NCBI GenBank assembly: GCA_030435675.1
Contig: CM059623.1
Coordinates: forward strand, 10,132,012-10,196,011
Direction of reading: 5' to 3'
From: Steinernema hermaphroditum
Lineage: Eukaryota > Nematoda > Chromadorea > Rhabditida > Steinernematidae
DNA: 64,000 bases
In this document: positions 1 to 11,416 of the stretch, piece after piece
Layout: every line of letters starts with the position of its first letter
How positions within the stretch are numbered: position 1 is the first letter of the stretch
Made by a program: the position numbers and the translations under genes
The notes under the pieces: model-generated
The model's database searches: none
What the model saw: only the letters and a program-made list of their open reading frames with translations
What the model was told of the DNA's origin: nothing

Positions 1-32
1 ACCAAGACGGAGAGGATGAGAAGAGTCTTCAT
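1..32 (-). CDS. 5' end of a secreted-protein gene cut by the window edge
   Basis: Minus-strand ATG at 32 is immediately preceded by TTTCAG (33-38), a nematode 3' splice or trans-splice acceptor. It reads MKTLLILSVLV, the beginning of a signal peptide, before the sequence runs off the left edge. Only ten codons are visible, so the product cannot be named. An open minus-strand frame upstream (63-272) is not clearly coding. Confidence 0.4.
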   Translation of the reverse strand, partial: MKTLLILSVL

Positions 33-383
33 CTGAAACGATTCGATCAAAACACTCTGGCCTCAAGCAGGAAGTAGGGGAGAAGCAGAAGTGAAGGGCA
101 GGTAAGTAGATAGAGCAATGCCAATGGCTTTAAATGAGATGCGATGTACCAGTTGACTGCTGATAACAAACGCACACCGAATTTGCAAAAACTCTTCCCA
201 CTGTCTATGCAGAATGGACCCATTTATCGACGCTTCACTAAAGAGAAATAGCAGCAAGAAGGAAGTTATCATATGATTTGACGGCTCTGAGCGGCATCAA
301 CATCATTTCGTAGTCTGGTAGGACTAGGGCAGTTCAACGTTTATTAAAAGCACAGGTATATCTGTGGGCTATAATACATCTTC

Positions 384-865
384 ATTTCATTCATTTCATT
401 TATTTTGCGATCTCATATTGCTTCACAATGTCGCACCCCGATATCACACCATTCCTGTCTGCAGACTCGTCGCGCGTGCCGTCTCCAATTAGTCGTCTGG
501 AGTGTCTTGCAGAAGTCGTCACGCCAGCGTCTTCGCGGTCTCCCGTGCGGTCGTGTCGTGTGTGGTCTCCACGATTCAATCTTCTGCGACCACTTCTCGG
601 TTTCGTCATTCGCGAGTCGCCATCCGTAAGTCCACTTCCGACGCGTTGCCGCTTCTACAACGTCTTTCAGCTTCGTCACGCCTCTCAGCCACTCGTTCGA
701 TTTCTTGTCCAGCAATCTGACGCCGATCATCCTTCGCTCCATCCTGCGCTGTGCTGTGGCGAGTTTCTTCTTCGCCGTCTTCGTTAACGCCCAAGTTTCA
801 GAAGCGTATAGCAATGCCGGAAGGATGCACTGGTTGAAGAGGCGCCGTTTCCACTTCATCATCAC
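384..865 (-). mobile_element. RTE-type non-LTR retrotransposon, truncated 3' end
   Basis: The minus strand encodes about 150 residues (865 to 413) typical of the C-terminal end of non-LTR reverse transcriptases. It has the ALLYASETWALT motif, a lysine/arginine-rich stretch ending ERRMIGVRLLDKK, and a terminal GRPRRRWRDDF motif. Past the stop the minus strand carries a short GAAAT/GAATGAAAT tandem tail (about 384-408), as RTE elements often have at the 3' end. The RT palm, endonuclease and 5' end are absent, so this is a dead 5'-truncated insertion. A more decayed relative lies at 37735-37900. Confidence 0.8.
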
Positions 866-1233
866 CGACTGAGACGTAAGGAACTGTTGATACTGGCTGT
901 TGATACATCTTCAAGGAGAAAAAATAGAACCATCCGAACCATCGTTGTGTTTCTCGAAAAGCGTTGCGCAGGCCTCAGGTATCTCTTCATCAGTCGTAAA
1001 GAGAACTGGGGTATTGAAAGCTTGTCCACCGAAGCCTTGAGGAAATGCTTAAAATGTGATTAAACAAAAAGTCCCTTTGCGTGACACCAGGAAGTCACAT
1101 GATACTGGAGTGCTCCGCACAAACGAAAATACTATCCTTATCTTGAGCACCATTTTTTCGTCTACAATAGGAAAGATACGGTTGGAGAGGTGAGTTCATT
1201 TGTCGTTGTGTTTTTTGCTGTATTTTGTTATGT
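866..1233. other. Intergenic stretch without a supported gene
   Basis: AT-rich spacer between the retrotransposon fragment and the foldback element. Short open frames in it have no family resemblance, signal peptide or convincing splice sites. Confidence 0.5.
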
Positions 1234-1242
1234 GTTGTGACT

Positions 1243-1622
1243 AGAGATGGAATACCACACGCAACGGCTGGAGCATACATGGACAGAATAAGCACGAATA
1301 TCGGTGGCTAAATTTGCTTCGCCAGTGTGCATAGAGTAGTTAAATAATCGATCTACACTTGCGAATTCAGATTTCGAAACTTTGGATGCAAAAATCGGAA
1401 GAAAATCCAACGGCTGGCTCCAACCGGTTGGCCCAGCCGGTTGGAGTCAGCCGTTGGATTTTCTCTCAATTTTTGCATTGAAAGTTGCGGTATCCGGTAA
1501 CGAAAGTGTAGATTAATTATTTAACTACTCTATGCGCACTGGCGAAGCAAATTTAGCCACCGATATTCGTGCTTATTCTGTCCATGTATGCTCCAGCCGT
1601 TGCGTGTGGTATTCCATCTCTG
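1243..1622. mobile_element. Foldback MITE with near full-length inverted arms
   Basis: The left arm starts AGAGATGGAATACCACAC and the right arm ends with its complement, GTGTGGTATTCCATCTCT. The arms match almost to the centre near 1432, where CCAACCGGTTGG sits at the tip, so the 380-bp element is one long hairpin. GTTGTGACT at 1234-1242 and again at 1623-1631 looks like a 9-bp target duplication, although the exact boundary could move by one or two bases. Long arms with a 9-bp duplication suggest a Mutator-like non-autonomous element. There is no transposase. The downstream flank enters the GPDG-repeat reading frame directly. Confidence 0.85.
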
Positions 1623-1629
1623 GTTGTGA

Positions 1630-2426
1630 CTGCCAAATGACTTGCAAGGCAATATGATTTACCCGGTCACCGGACCCGACGGACTACCACTTGCTACTGA
1701 CACTACTGGTCACTTTGTTTCCCCTTCAGGAGAAGAGGTGAAAGTTGACGAGAGCGGTCGCCCACTTGGACCTGATGGATCTGTCCTGCCTACTGAAGAA
1801 TCTGGCAAGTACGTATACCCAGTGATTGGCCCCGACGGAAAACCTCTTCCCACCGATGAAAATCAAAGACCAATCTACCCTGTGGTTGGACCTGACGGCC
1901 AGCCTCTGGCGTCCGATTCTGAGGGAAGACCTCTTGGGCCCGACGGTCGCCCGCTTCCTACCAACGCCGCCGGACAGCCTGTGGCGCCTGATGGAACGCC
2001 TCTGCCCACCGATGAAGATCAGAGGCCAACCTACCCTGAGGAAGCGAAGCCTCTGCCTACTAGTGGAGCTGGTAAGATGTTGTACCCTGTGGTCGGACCC
2101 GATGGCCAACGGACCACATAGGACTCCACATCCTACCTTCAGGAGACGAAATCGTCGTCGATGAAAGTGACCGTCCCCTGGGTCCCGACAGAGAGCTGTT
2201 GCCCACTGACGACACCGGAAAGTACATCTATCCCGCTGTAGGACTCGATGGAAGCCCTCTACCAACCGACGACAACAAAAGGCCGATCTATCCTGTGGTC
2301 GGACAGGATGGACAACGTCTTCCCGTTGGACCTGATGGCAAAGCGCTTCAACCTAATGGCGAACCGATCAACGCTGCTGGACAGCCAGTTGGTCAAGATG
2401 GCACTCCACTTCCGACGCCATCTTGA
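1630..2426 (+). pseudogene. GPDG-repeat extracellular-type protein, 5'-truncated and frameshifted
   Basis: The frame consists of degenerate repeats of about 20-24 residues built on [14 protein letters not shown], with variants such as RPLGPDG and [11 protein letters not shown]. Proteins of this low-complexity type occur in nematodes and are probably extracellular or cuticle-associated; I do not recognise a specific gene. The repeat frame is open from 1630 ([13 protein letters not shown]), directly after the foldback element's target duplication, with no plausible start or acceptor. It stops at 2121. The same repeat resumes in another frame (about 2125-2426, through SGDEIVVDESDRPLGPD), so a small indel near 2105-2125 breaks it. 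A disrupted gene or a sequencing error both fit. Confidence 0.65.
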
Positions 2427-2724
2427 ATTAGTCTTTCTCGGCGCAGTATTTTTTCAAATTTATTCACCAGTAGTAATCACCAAGAGGTAAAGATTATACA
2501 TAGCAATTCGACATAACTTAAACTCTGAATTACACCGGATTACGAAGTATGTTCACAATTTAGAGAGGTTCGATTTAGAGATTATAGACTAAAATACATA
2601 TTCGTAAGCATGCGCGGCAATCCAGTAGTGGAGATCTGAATATTTTCGAAGAAATTTTACCACAGTTTTCGTCATCTTGGATCATAAGTTCTATACACAT
2701 ATATACAAATAGTTACAATCGATA

Positions 2725-3651
2725 TCACTCGAAATAGAGATGGACACCATGAGCTTTCAAAAGACTCAACGAGAACAAATCTGTCAGCGGAGTGCCCTTG
2801 GCAAAGACCACATAGATAAAGACACTACGACCTTCGTGTTCTTGCCTGAAGTAGCCACCGCCGTTTCCCGTTCCAAAGGCCAACCTCGCATCAAACTTCG
2901 ACAGAATCTCCCTCGAGGCTCCGTATTTGTTGTTAGCGGTACGTAAGTCGTTTCCAAATAGATCGATTATGCCAACGGAATGCTCGTGGAAAACCAGGTT
3001 GACCACCTTCCGTTCCACGCACCTCGGGTTCGTTCTCCAGAAGGCCATTAAATCTTTGCAGAACCATAGCGAATCTGCAGGAATTCTCAGTCGCAGATCA
3101 CGGAAATGGGGCACCTTAAACTGCTCAAGGACCACTCGAAGTGTTTCCTCGGGCAGAACAACTCTTTCCATGGAAAAGATCTCAATCCGTTCCTTCTGCA
3201 ACAAAATCATCGCCAGGTTCTGCACAGTTTCGGAGAAGGTGTCGCTGGCGAGTTCGATGTTCAGATGGTTTTCTTCAGTTAGGTACTTGTAGAGGACGGG
3301 ATCCATGTTCAGTGACAAACAGATAAGCCCTATTCTTCGAGGACTCTTTCGGAAGATGCGGTGCTCGAAAAACGATCGGTCAAAGGGCAACAAGCTGCCG
3401 GCTGTCGCGGGCGCATCGTGGACATAGATGGTCAGCTGTTCGTAGAATCCTTTCGAGTCCAGCGTCCAATCCTTTAAGCGACCATAGGTGCTACCGTAAA
3501 AATCGAGTTCAGTGTATAGGCGATCGCGGAACTTCTCGGCCGCCGCGTGCACGATGGACGTCTTTGGGAACTTATCGAGGATTTCGTTGCGTGTTTGACG
3601 CGAAAGTTGTGCCAAAACGGATTCGTAGAACTTGAAAGGAACCTCGTCCAT
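2725..3651 (-). CDS. F-box-like protein of a nematode (Steinernema-type) family
   Basis: Single-exon frame of 308 residues. I chose the ATG at 3651 (MDEVPFKFYESVLAQL) because it matches the start of the related gene at 22074-22952 and because TTTCAG lies just upstream (about 3658-3663), consistent with a spliced leader or 5' UTR intron. The N-terminal 45 residues resemble a divergent F-box (VPFKFYESV, then a helix-rich segment). The rest is a leucine-rich helical region without a recognised domain. F-box proteins recruit substrates to SCF ubiquitin ligases; this role is inferred from weak similarity only. A longer frame extends upstream to 3702 but crosses the acceptor. Confidence 0.7.
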   Translation of the reverse strand: MDEVPFKFYESVLAQLSRQTRNEILDKFPKTSIVHAAAEKFRDRLYTELDFYGSTYGRLKDWTLDSKGFYEQLTIYVHDAPATAGSLLPFDRSFFEHRIFRKSPRRIGLICLSLNMDPVLYKYLTEENHLNIELASDTFSETVQNLAMILLQKERIEIFSMERVVLPEETLRVVLEQFKVPHFRDLRLRIPADSLWFCKDLMAFWRTNPRCVERKVVNLVFHEHSVGIIDLFGNDLRTANNKYGASREILSKFDARLAFGTGNGGGYFRQEHEGRSVFIYVVFAKGTPLTDLFSLSLLKAHGVHLYFE

Positions 3652-5934
3652 GGCGAGTCTGAAACGCAAAAAAAGATATTCTGAGGTGAGAAAAGTGGAC
3701 ATACGGCGGCAGTCTGCAACGCGTTTTTCCTTTTGTGGAGAGTATTGATTAGGGAGTGGTTCTTAGCGGCCGTCAGTGGCGCGGTCGCGCTGTGGCATGG
3801 ATTTGTAGTGGGAGTGCCAACGGGAGAAGATATCCTCGAAAGCAAAGGTGTGTTGAAGGCTATGGAGCAAATAGGCTGCGTTGGAAAAGGAGTTGAAGGA
3901 TTCAGATTAGAACACCTTTCTTAATTCGATATAGAGCACATCCAAGAAGCAGATGGAAGGTCTTTCTAGGACTACGCCCTTACAGGAAACGGAAGAAATT
4001 CGTTCGTTGCGTTGGTCTTTTAAATTACATTTCGTCCCGAAAAGTCTAAATTTTCCAAAAGGGGAGGATTTGTGCTCATCGATCCGTACGCCGCGGACCC
4101 CATGGGGAAGTCGCAACAGATTTCGTGTCTCTTTCCTAAAACGCAACTTCCGCCTTGGCTCTTTATTTCTGGTAACATTTCCCTTCAAGCGGGGTTGTTC
4201 CCTCTTCCTGCAATGTCTCTGTTTTTTGTTCATAAGTTTATCCCATGTTTCCATTTCCCCCTTTAGTTCTCTCCTCTCTTTTCTCTGCATGAAAGAAGCG
4301 TTTCCTCTAGGATTGCACCTTGCTTTTCTATTTACAGATTCACATTTCGTAGCCGATGACGGGAACGAATTACAAATTAGCCAGGTGGTCTTTGGCGCCT
4401 TATGTATCATGGATTACATCAGGTGCCAATGACAAATCTCAATCATCTCAGGACGTTATAGCTCTAGCCCTTTCCATGTTATTCATGTTCTTTTGATAAA
4501 AATTTAATATCTCTAATCGATATGACGTCCGTTTTCTATGAACTACTATGTGATCACAACCCGCGCTGGACGCTCTGTCATCGATGACGCGGGGCACTGA
4601 TGACGCAGCTGCCGACGGAAGGTCAGAGCGACTGGACGATGATCGAACTCTTGTGAATCACTCGATGCCACCGGCCTTCCTTTGCAAATTCCGCCTATCA
4701 GTTTCATTCCCGGGCCTTCACGGGCCGTCGACGGTCCCGTCGCGATATACACTCGACATCGCGCAAATGGTAAACAGCCAAAGTATCTTGCCAAATCTTG
4801 GTACACTCCTGATAATGTGACGTTTCACGGCTTTCCCGATTCGACGCGTTTTATCGATTTTTTTTCTGTTTCAACACTTTCTTTCCTGTACGGAGATGCT
4901 TCAATCTTCTTCGCTACAGAGCTGAATGGATATTGAATTGAAGAGGCGTCTTACAGATTCCGGGAGGCTACTAAATGTAAGATGGCACGATTTTTGGTCT
5001 TTTTTTGTCCTTCCGCTTTGACTATCCGCAAGCAGAAGGAGGATTTTTACTGTTTACAGAAGTTCCCCTACCTTCTCCTATTCCGAAAGGGTACTTTGTA
5101 GTTTATACTTTCATTTAGAGTACCGCACTTTTCGTTTGAAGGAAGATGTATATAAGAGATATATAATGTACCTATACAAGATATACGATATTATTAACTA
5201 CATATAGCTCATCTATAGCACGCTACTTGCCATCGATTTCGGAAACATCTTCAAGTTGTCCTTTATTCAAATAATCGTGGTAGTAGTCCTCGAGCGCCCC
5301 GAGGGGGTTATCAACGACCCCTCATTCACCCACTATAGCTCTCCTTCAGCGCTATTCGCTCCGTTTTTTTTTTTCGAGCCGGATTGCGGACGTCAAATGA
5401 TGCGGCCGATCTCCCAGGAGATCATGCCCCGTAAATCCTGTCCGAAGCCATAAAGTGGAGATTAGATTGCGTCCAAAGCGGCTTCGCTAGTCTTTGGTTT
5501 TAGCTTTTTCGTTTTGGTCATATGACTAGCTAACGCAGCAAAACATCAGATCCTTTATGTATTACCTCCTTTCTAGAATACATGTGGAATGTAAACAAGT
5601 TAACAATGGACAAAGAGTTTTCAGTTTTATGCTCCTTCTATGCACATAATGGAATTGAACACTTCCGCCTTAGCGTTTCAAGGATTAGAGAATCAGCCCA
5701 AATCTTTAATTGTTGTTGTACACTTCATTATGCTCCTAGGACATTCGCAGTACATCTGGAGTACAACGGGATGTTTTTGGGCACCTTCCCTTACGTTTTT
5801 TACGATCTAATCGTTGGCCGCTTACATAAACACTGTGATCGAAAACATCGGCTGTATTCGCACACAGCCAGCTATTGCCATTCCAGCGGGCAGTCCGTGC
5901 GTTTGGATTCTAGCAGCCTTCTTTCGTTCCAGAT
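3652..5934. other. 2.3 kb without a supported gene
   Basis: Overlapping open frames on both strands at 3907-4432 (167 residues minus, 159 plus) show no domain, no coherent splice structure and skewed composition, so I do not call them. The segment near 5140-5200 is AT-rich with TATA-like runs, and a poly-T run lies near 5366. Confidence 0.5.
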
Positions 5935-7168
5935 ATGGATGACCTCCCAGGAGACCTGATCGAACAGATCGTCCAGCAGACGCGCTTCGAAGCCGTGAAG
6001 CTGATGTCGAAGATCGACTCCGACTCCTTCTGGGTCACCGAGGCCACGCACCACGTCCAGCGCCGCTCTGAGCTGCTCATCGAGATCGATCTGAAGCCGA
6101 ACAACGACGTCGGCGCCGTCGACTACAAGCTGACCCGAGAGGACACACACGCCACGACAAATTACCTCCAGAGGCCGACATTCACCATGCGCAACGAGTC
6201 GAAGTTCGTCGAGCTGATCCGCGTGCAGCTGAAGGGAGAGGAGAGGCTGCCCTTCTCCTCCGGCGGCGGCGAAGTCGAGGACTTCTCCGGCGACGAGTAT
6301 ACGGAGGATCGTATTACCGACTCTCCGGAGTTCCAGGAAGACGCTATCGACGACTACGAGGATCAGGACTCCGAGGACTGGCAGGAGCTGTACGATCGGT
6401 GGCGCAACGACAACGGAGAAGACAGTGACGACGACGAGTATGAGGACGACTACTACGACAGCGATGACGACCCATACAGTGACGTCATTGCCGTGCATCC
6501 GGCGACTCCTCCGCCGAGGATCAACGTGAACGAGAAGGGACTTCGCCAGAGTCTTGCTCTAATGGCGCTCCGCGACATGACCATCTTCAAGGAGTCGACT
6601 CTGGTCATCGACTCCCTCTCTGAAAAGCTATATCCTTGCGTTGGCAGTCTCATTGATCTCCTAAGGTACCGTTTTGACCCGTCAATCCTTCAATCCTTCT
6701 TGCAGTGGTAACTTCGCCCACGTGACGCTCCACAACCTTCTTGGTTTCGGAGGCCACATCTCCGCGCTCCTCAATCGCTGCCTCGCCATGAAGTGCACTC
6801 GGCACCTCTACATCAACAACGTCGACATAGCCGCCCTCAATCCCGATCTCGTCGTCTCGCTCATCAAAATGGGTTCCCTGGTGACGTTCTACTACTTCCC
6901 GCGTGATCGCAGCCATGTTCCACTGCTCGACGTCGGGCGCATCGTCGACATTGCCAACTGGTGGACTTCAGAGGGTGGCAAGAACGGAAACCTCAACCAG
7001 ATCGATATGTACTGCTCACGCGCCAACTGGCGACTTATCAGAGCTCAGCTGGAGAACGAGGGCGCAGAGAGGAAGTACCGCAGTCTCTTCGAAGTTATCG
7101 GAGAGAAGGGGAACATCACTTGCCAGCTCAAGGAAGGAATGTTGTTGATGGTGTTCCATAAACTGTAA
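5935..7168 (+). CDS. F-box-like protein with an acidic central region
   Basis: Two exons, 5935-6665 and 6706-7168, with a 40-bp intron (AG|GTACCG ... CTTGCAG) in phase 2, give 397 residues. The start MDDLPGDLIEQIV fits the LPxDLxxxI signature of an F-box. Residues of roughly 125-185 are strongly acidic (runs of Asp/Glu with Tyr and Ser). The C-terminal half is a leucine-rich helical region like the other F-box-like genes here. A role as an SCF adaptor is inferred. Polyadenylation signals follow at 7200-7205 and near 7256. The 3' end converges on ints-11, whose stop is at 7276, leaving about 105 bp between the two stops. Confidence 0.75.
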
Positions 7169-7275
7169 CTCCTAGCATAATTCTAAAGATGGGTAGCGAA
7201 ATAAACGTGTACTTCTCAAAAGCTCTCCAAAATACTGTACATTAACAAAGTATAACAATAAAATACCCTGGGCTC

Positions 7276-9400
7276 TCATGCCTTGATCTCCTCGATGATT
7301 ATCTGCGACCATTCTTCTCTGTGTTCATCCCATAACACTTCCACTTTGTTCTTCTCCTCTTTGTGCTCCATTATGAGCACTTCGCCGTTGAAGAGTTCCA
7401 GGCCATCCTGAAAAGATCAGCGATCAGAATCCATTCCAATCCATATTCTAATCAGGTGCCACTTACATCCTTGATCTGCAAGTCGGGGTCATGTCTTATG
7501 AGCTTCTCAGCCATTCTTTTGAAGTCCAGGTTGTCAACGCGCACGAAATCTCCGAAGGTGATCGAATGCAAATTGTTGCCCATACGGCCTACTGCTTCTT
7601 CCATCGAAACGATTTCCATTTTACGACTCTATGAGGAGCACTGAATTCCAAGGCGATGGAAAAGGAACTACCTTGTCCATGATGACGCAGGCATCCAGCG
7701 GACATTTCCTCTTGCTGGAACTGACTTCTTTCATGATAGCCTTGTCCAGCATATCTTCGGGCATGATCATATCAACTCCAATTTGTGTTTCTACAGTCAC
7801 GGTTTCTCCATTCGCCGGCTTCAGTACCGGAAGTCCCAATTCCTTAACATGGGCAATATCGTCATTCCGCCATCGACACGATACCTTTTCGATTTTCTCT
7901 TTCAAGAACTCCATCTTCTGGTTTTCGCCATGCACCAGCATGACATTCTTGGGCTCCGCCGTTCGGATCAGCTGCATGATTCCTTTGGCGTCGGCATGGG
8001 CGCTGAACGACATGTATTCGACGCCGAGATTCACGTCGTACTGAATGATGGACAGATTCATGAACTGCAGGAGCTGTAGAAACTCACCCATTTGCCCTCG
8101 ATCTCGACTCTCTTCTCTCCGTTGATAACCTTAGCGCCTACAGTTCCTGGCACGCAATAACCGGGCATGATGATCATGTTGTTCGGATGGCCACACCACT
8201 TTTTGAAGATCTTCAGAGAGAGGCCTCCGTGCAACATTCCAGGAGTTGAAAAGACGACCATGGGGCCGTCCATATCTGCGTAACTCTGTTCGAATGGAAG
8301 GACGTGCTTGAAGTCGAACATATTTCGTTTGACGAACGTCTTCTTGATCTTCTCGTTCGTCCAGTTGATGAACATTCGATAATACTGAAAACTAGTGCTC
8401 TATAAAAGAAATTCAGCAATGATTCCTAACCTCATTGGCTCGTCCGGCCAGACCAGCTGAGAAGTAGATGGGCACTTTGAGGTCCATCCGCTCCCAGTAC
8501 GAATCAAGAAGAATACAGAGTTCCTGCACTCGACCGAGGGCAAAAACGGGAATCAGCACTTTGCCACCGTTGGCGACACAGTCGTGCACCTTCTTGAGGA
8601 AATCTCGCTCACGAGCGCGCTTGGAATCTCGGATCGTCGTCGCGTAGGTGGATTCGGTTATGAGCAGGTCAGGACGAAGCTTAGGGAAGACTCTGGCGGC
8701 TCCAAGATGCCGATCAGGAGTCATGTTATAATCACCTGAGAGGGAGGAAGTCAGCATTGGCAGCTCATCGATCGCATTACCAGTATAGAACACGGATTCA
8801 TCGCCAACTTTCACCTCGATCATCGCTGCTCCAAGCACATGTCCAGCGTAGAAAGCTCGGATTGAGAGCTCGGTGTCGACATAGATTGTCTCGTGGAGAG
8901 CCACGGGAATCACCTTCTTCATGCAGTTGCGAATGTCTTCTGAGGTGAAGAAGTCGGTGTCGCCCTTGAATTCCGTTTGCACTTTGCGGTAATCTTCAAG
9001 AAGCACCGGGGCGATCGCTTTCGTTGGGTACGTCATGTAGATGGGCCCTTTGTAGCCGATGCGTTCGGAGAGCCATGGAAGCGAGCCACAGTGGTCAAGA
9101 TGGAAGTGGGAGATTATGACGCAGTCCAAATACTCGTTCAGGTCGCCAGAGCCGCAGATGAATCTAAAATAGCCTGTTATGCAGGTTGATTTACCAGGTA
9201 TCCCACCTGAAATCTGGGAATCTTCTGTCATCGTTGTATCCCATGTGCATTCCCGAATCCAGCATCACATTCTTGCCACCGATCGAGATCAGAATGCAAC
9301 TCTTGCCGACATCTTGGCCTGCTCCCAGGCAAACAATCTGGAATTTAGCTTTACTCGAGGGGCTTTTCGGATTACTCACCTTTATTGATGAGCCGTGCAT
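7276..9400 (-). CDS. ints-11: Integrator complex subunit 11, RNA endonuclease
   Basis: Catalytic metallo-beta-lactamase/beta-CASP nuclease that cleaves nascent snRNA and other transcripts in the Integrator complex in the nucleus. Nine exons: 9400-9380, 9337-9207, 9163-8781, 8735-8431, 8384-8088, 8040-7885, 7842-7672, 7628-7467, 7407-7276, giving 585 residues (human about 600). Motifs include LGAGQDVG near the N-terminus, HFHLDH at residues 70-75 (metal ligands), [26 protein letters not shown], and SFSAHAD and LVHGE in the beta-CASP part. The last three exons carry the C-terminal INTS11 region ([14 protein letters not shown] onward). INTS11 is preferred over its relative CPSF3 on these motifs and the C-terminus. 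Introns are 42-59 bp. The sixth (7843-7884) ends in TTAAG and is a multiple of three without a stop, but removing it restores family spacing. Confidence 0.93.
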
Positions 9401-9565
9401 GTTTGAGCTGGATTCTGAATCTGGAATCGACTTGGTCAACAGATGGATGCAACCGCGAAATTCGAAAATAGCGCGAAAGCTGTGAATTCACGGATGTTCG
9501 GTGCGTCGAAAAAACAGAGAACGAAAACGGAGGCCCGAAGCTGGGAATTCAATTATTGAGGCTAA

Positions 9566-9829
9566 ATGTGGTGGAAGCCTGATGGCGGCGTTGTTTTTCA
9601 ATCTTTTCAGGTTTGGCTGGATACAAACTACAGAAGTCATCGAATGCTGCATGGACCGCAGCTGTTTTGGTGCTGCTTCGAGTGCAGCTCGGGTAAACAA
9701 CCCGCTGTGGAGGCTTTTGACGTTGTTTTCTATTGCGTTCTTCGTAAACTGCACGTTGAATCTCCCGAGGCCGAATACTGGAGTATTTTATGCGCTTCCT
9801 GCTACGAATGCTACGTACTTCTGCGATGA
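9566..9829 (+). CDS. Possible small Cys/Trp-rich protein of unknown function
   Basis: An 87-residue open frame begins MWWKPDGGVVFQ and includes WCCFECSSGK and ILCASCYECY, two cysteine clusters that could bind a metal. Other frames of the same stretch are also open: 9501-9836 encodes 111 residues with one hydrophobic segment, and a TTTTCAG at about 9605-9611 would allow splicing from an ATG at 9494. I cannot tell which is used. No known family is recognised. It lies between the divergent starts of ints-11 and ech-6. Confidence 0.28.
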   Translation: MWWKPDGGVVFQSFQVWLDTNYRSHRMLHGPQLFWCCFECSSGKQPAVEAFDVVFYCVLRKLHVESPEAEYWSILCASCYECYVLLR

Positions 9830-10182
9830 TTTTTAGATCTTTTCTGCCGCGATAGGAAGAGCAGCGTTATCAAGTGTGGTAATTTACAAGAGGCGTGAAA
9901 AGAAATGCAGATGAATCTTCGTTTTTGTTTGGCAACGATGTAGCTTCAATCACTCAGCAGGAGCTGTTTTGCAGTAGATCTAGGCTGCTCCTTAGAATGT
10001 GCACACTTCTTCTTTGAAGCGCTATAAATGCATAATTGCTAACAGGTGAAGTAATTGTTTGCATGACTGACCACTACACACTCCACTTCTCAGCTCACGC
10101 CGTTCTGGCGTGATTTCGCGTTCAGTCGTGTGATCTCTCCTGATCTGTGACCATATACTCTTCTGTTTCAGATAAGAACATC

Positions 10183-11221
10183 ATGATTCCTCGTTTCGCC
10201 TCACTTGCCGGCAGGTCGTGCCAAACTCTTCGCAACATGCAGCAGATCGTTACCCTATCTACTCTCGGTAACATTGCATTCTGTTGTCCCTAATCCGTGA
10301 TTTGCAGCTGAGCCCAAGATGATCATTGTCTCTACGGTTGGAGAGAAGAAGAATGTCGGTTTGATCGAACTTCACCGACCTAAAGCACTGAATGCTCTGT
10401 GCTCTGAGCTCATGGATGAGGCGAGTTGAACTTTTCGCTCTAGTTCTCAGTTCGAAACATTTCAGGTCTCCGCGCACGTGAAGAACTTCAACGAAGACAA
10501 ATCCATCGGAGCTATCGTGATCACGGGGTCGGATAAAGCCTTCGCCGCTGGAGCCGATATCATGGAGATGATGGACAAGCAGTTTGCCGATATCTACACT
10601 GGCCAGTTCCTTTCGAATTGGTCAGAAGTGGCGAAGTCGAAGAAGCCGGTGATCGCCGCCGTTAAGGGGTTCTGCCTTGGAGGAGGCTGTGAATTTGCGA
10701 TGATGTGTGACATTATCTACGCCGCTGAGAACGCCCATTTCGGACAACCCGAAATCAAGATTGGAACCATTCCAGGTATATGGTCCCCAAGAAACGTCGA
10801 TAACAAACAAATGTTTAGGGGCTGGCGGCACTCAGCGCCTTACCCGAGCTGTCGGAAAATCTCTCGCCATGGAAATGTGCCTAACCGGCGAACGAATCAA
10901 CGCATACGAGGCCCAACAAGCTGGCCTTGTGTCCAAGATATTCCCTACAGAAAAGGTCGTCAATGAGGCAATTAAGCTCGGCGAAAGAATCGCCACGCAG
11001 TCGCCGCTCATCGTGCAAATGGCCAAGGAGGCGGTGAACAGTGCCTACGAACTGTCGCTGAAGGATGGACTCCAGTTCGAGCGGCGTCTTTTCCATACAA
11101 CGTTTGCCACTGTAAGCGTCATGGTTGTTTACGGTAGCATTGCTTACTTTTTCAGAAGGATCGCAAGGAAGGCATGACAGCTTTTGCGGAAAAGCGCTCT
11201 CCCTTGTGGCAGTCAGAGTGA
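10183..11221 (+). CDS. ech-6: Short-chain enoyl-CoA hydratase, mitochondrial
   Basis: Hydrates 2-enoyl-CoA in mitochondrial fatty-acid and branched-chain amino-acid breakdown. Exons 10183-10267, 10308-10420, 10466-10775, 10819-11111 and 11156-11221 give 288 residues, about the length of human ECHS1. The first 30 residues are Arg/Ser-rich without acids, as in a mitochondrial presequence. Crotonase motifs follow: AFAAGADI (oxyanion hole), [11 protein letters not shown] and [16 protein letters not shown], placing the two catalytic glutamates at 142 and 162. The C-terminus matches the family ([13 protein letters not shown]). Intron 2 (10421-10465) begins with GC, not GT, and no GT alternative keeps the frame. 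TTTCAG lies just before the ATG. Confidence 0.95.
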
Positions 11222-11416
11222 TCACGATGTATTTTGTACATTTTTTACGCACTCACATGATTTTGAGCCTTGAAGAAACTGTAGATAAATGTGCAAAGGG
11301 CAACTGTCTAGTTTGATGCAGTTTCCAGACTGGTAGACGTCTGACAAAAAGCATAAAAGACGCAAATTTCTGTCTTCTTCGATTTCCACGCTCTCTGTGG
11401 TTAACGATCGGTCGTT

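Noticed and set aside
3907..4432. Overlapping 159-167-residue open frames on both strands
   Set aside because: No domain, signal peptide or splice context, and both strands are open, which suggests skewed composition.
7843..7884. Treating the 42-bp ints-11 segment as coding
   Set aside because: It is in frame and stop-free, but it begins with GT and ends with AG. Removing it gives [16 protein letters not shown], which matches INTS11 spacing.
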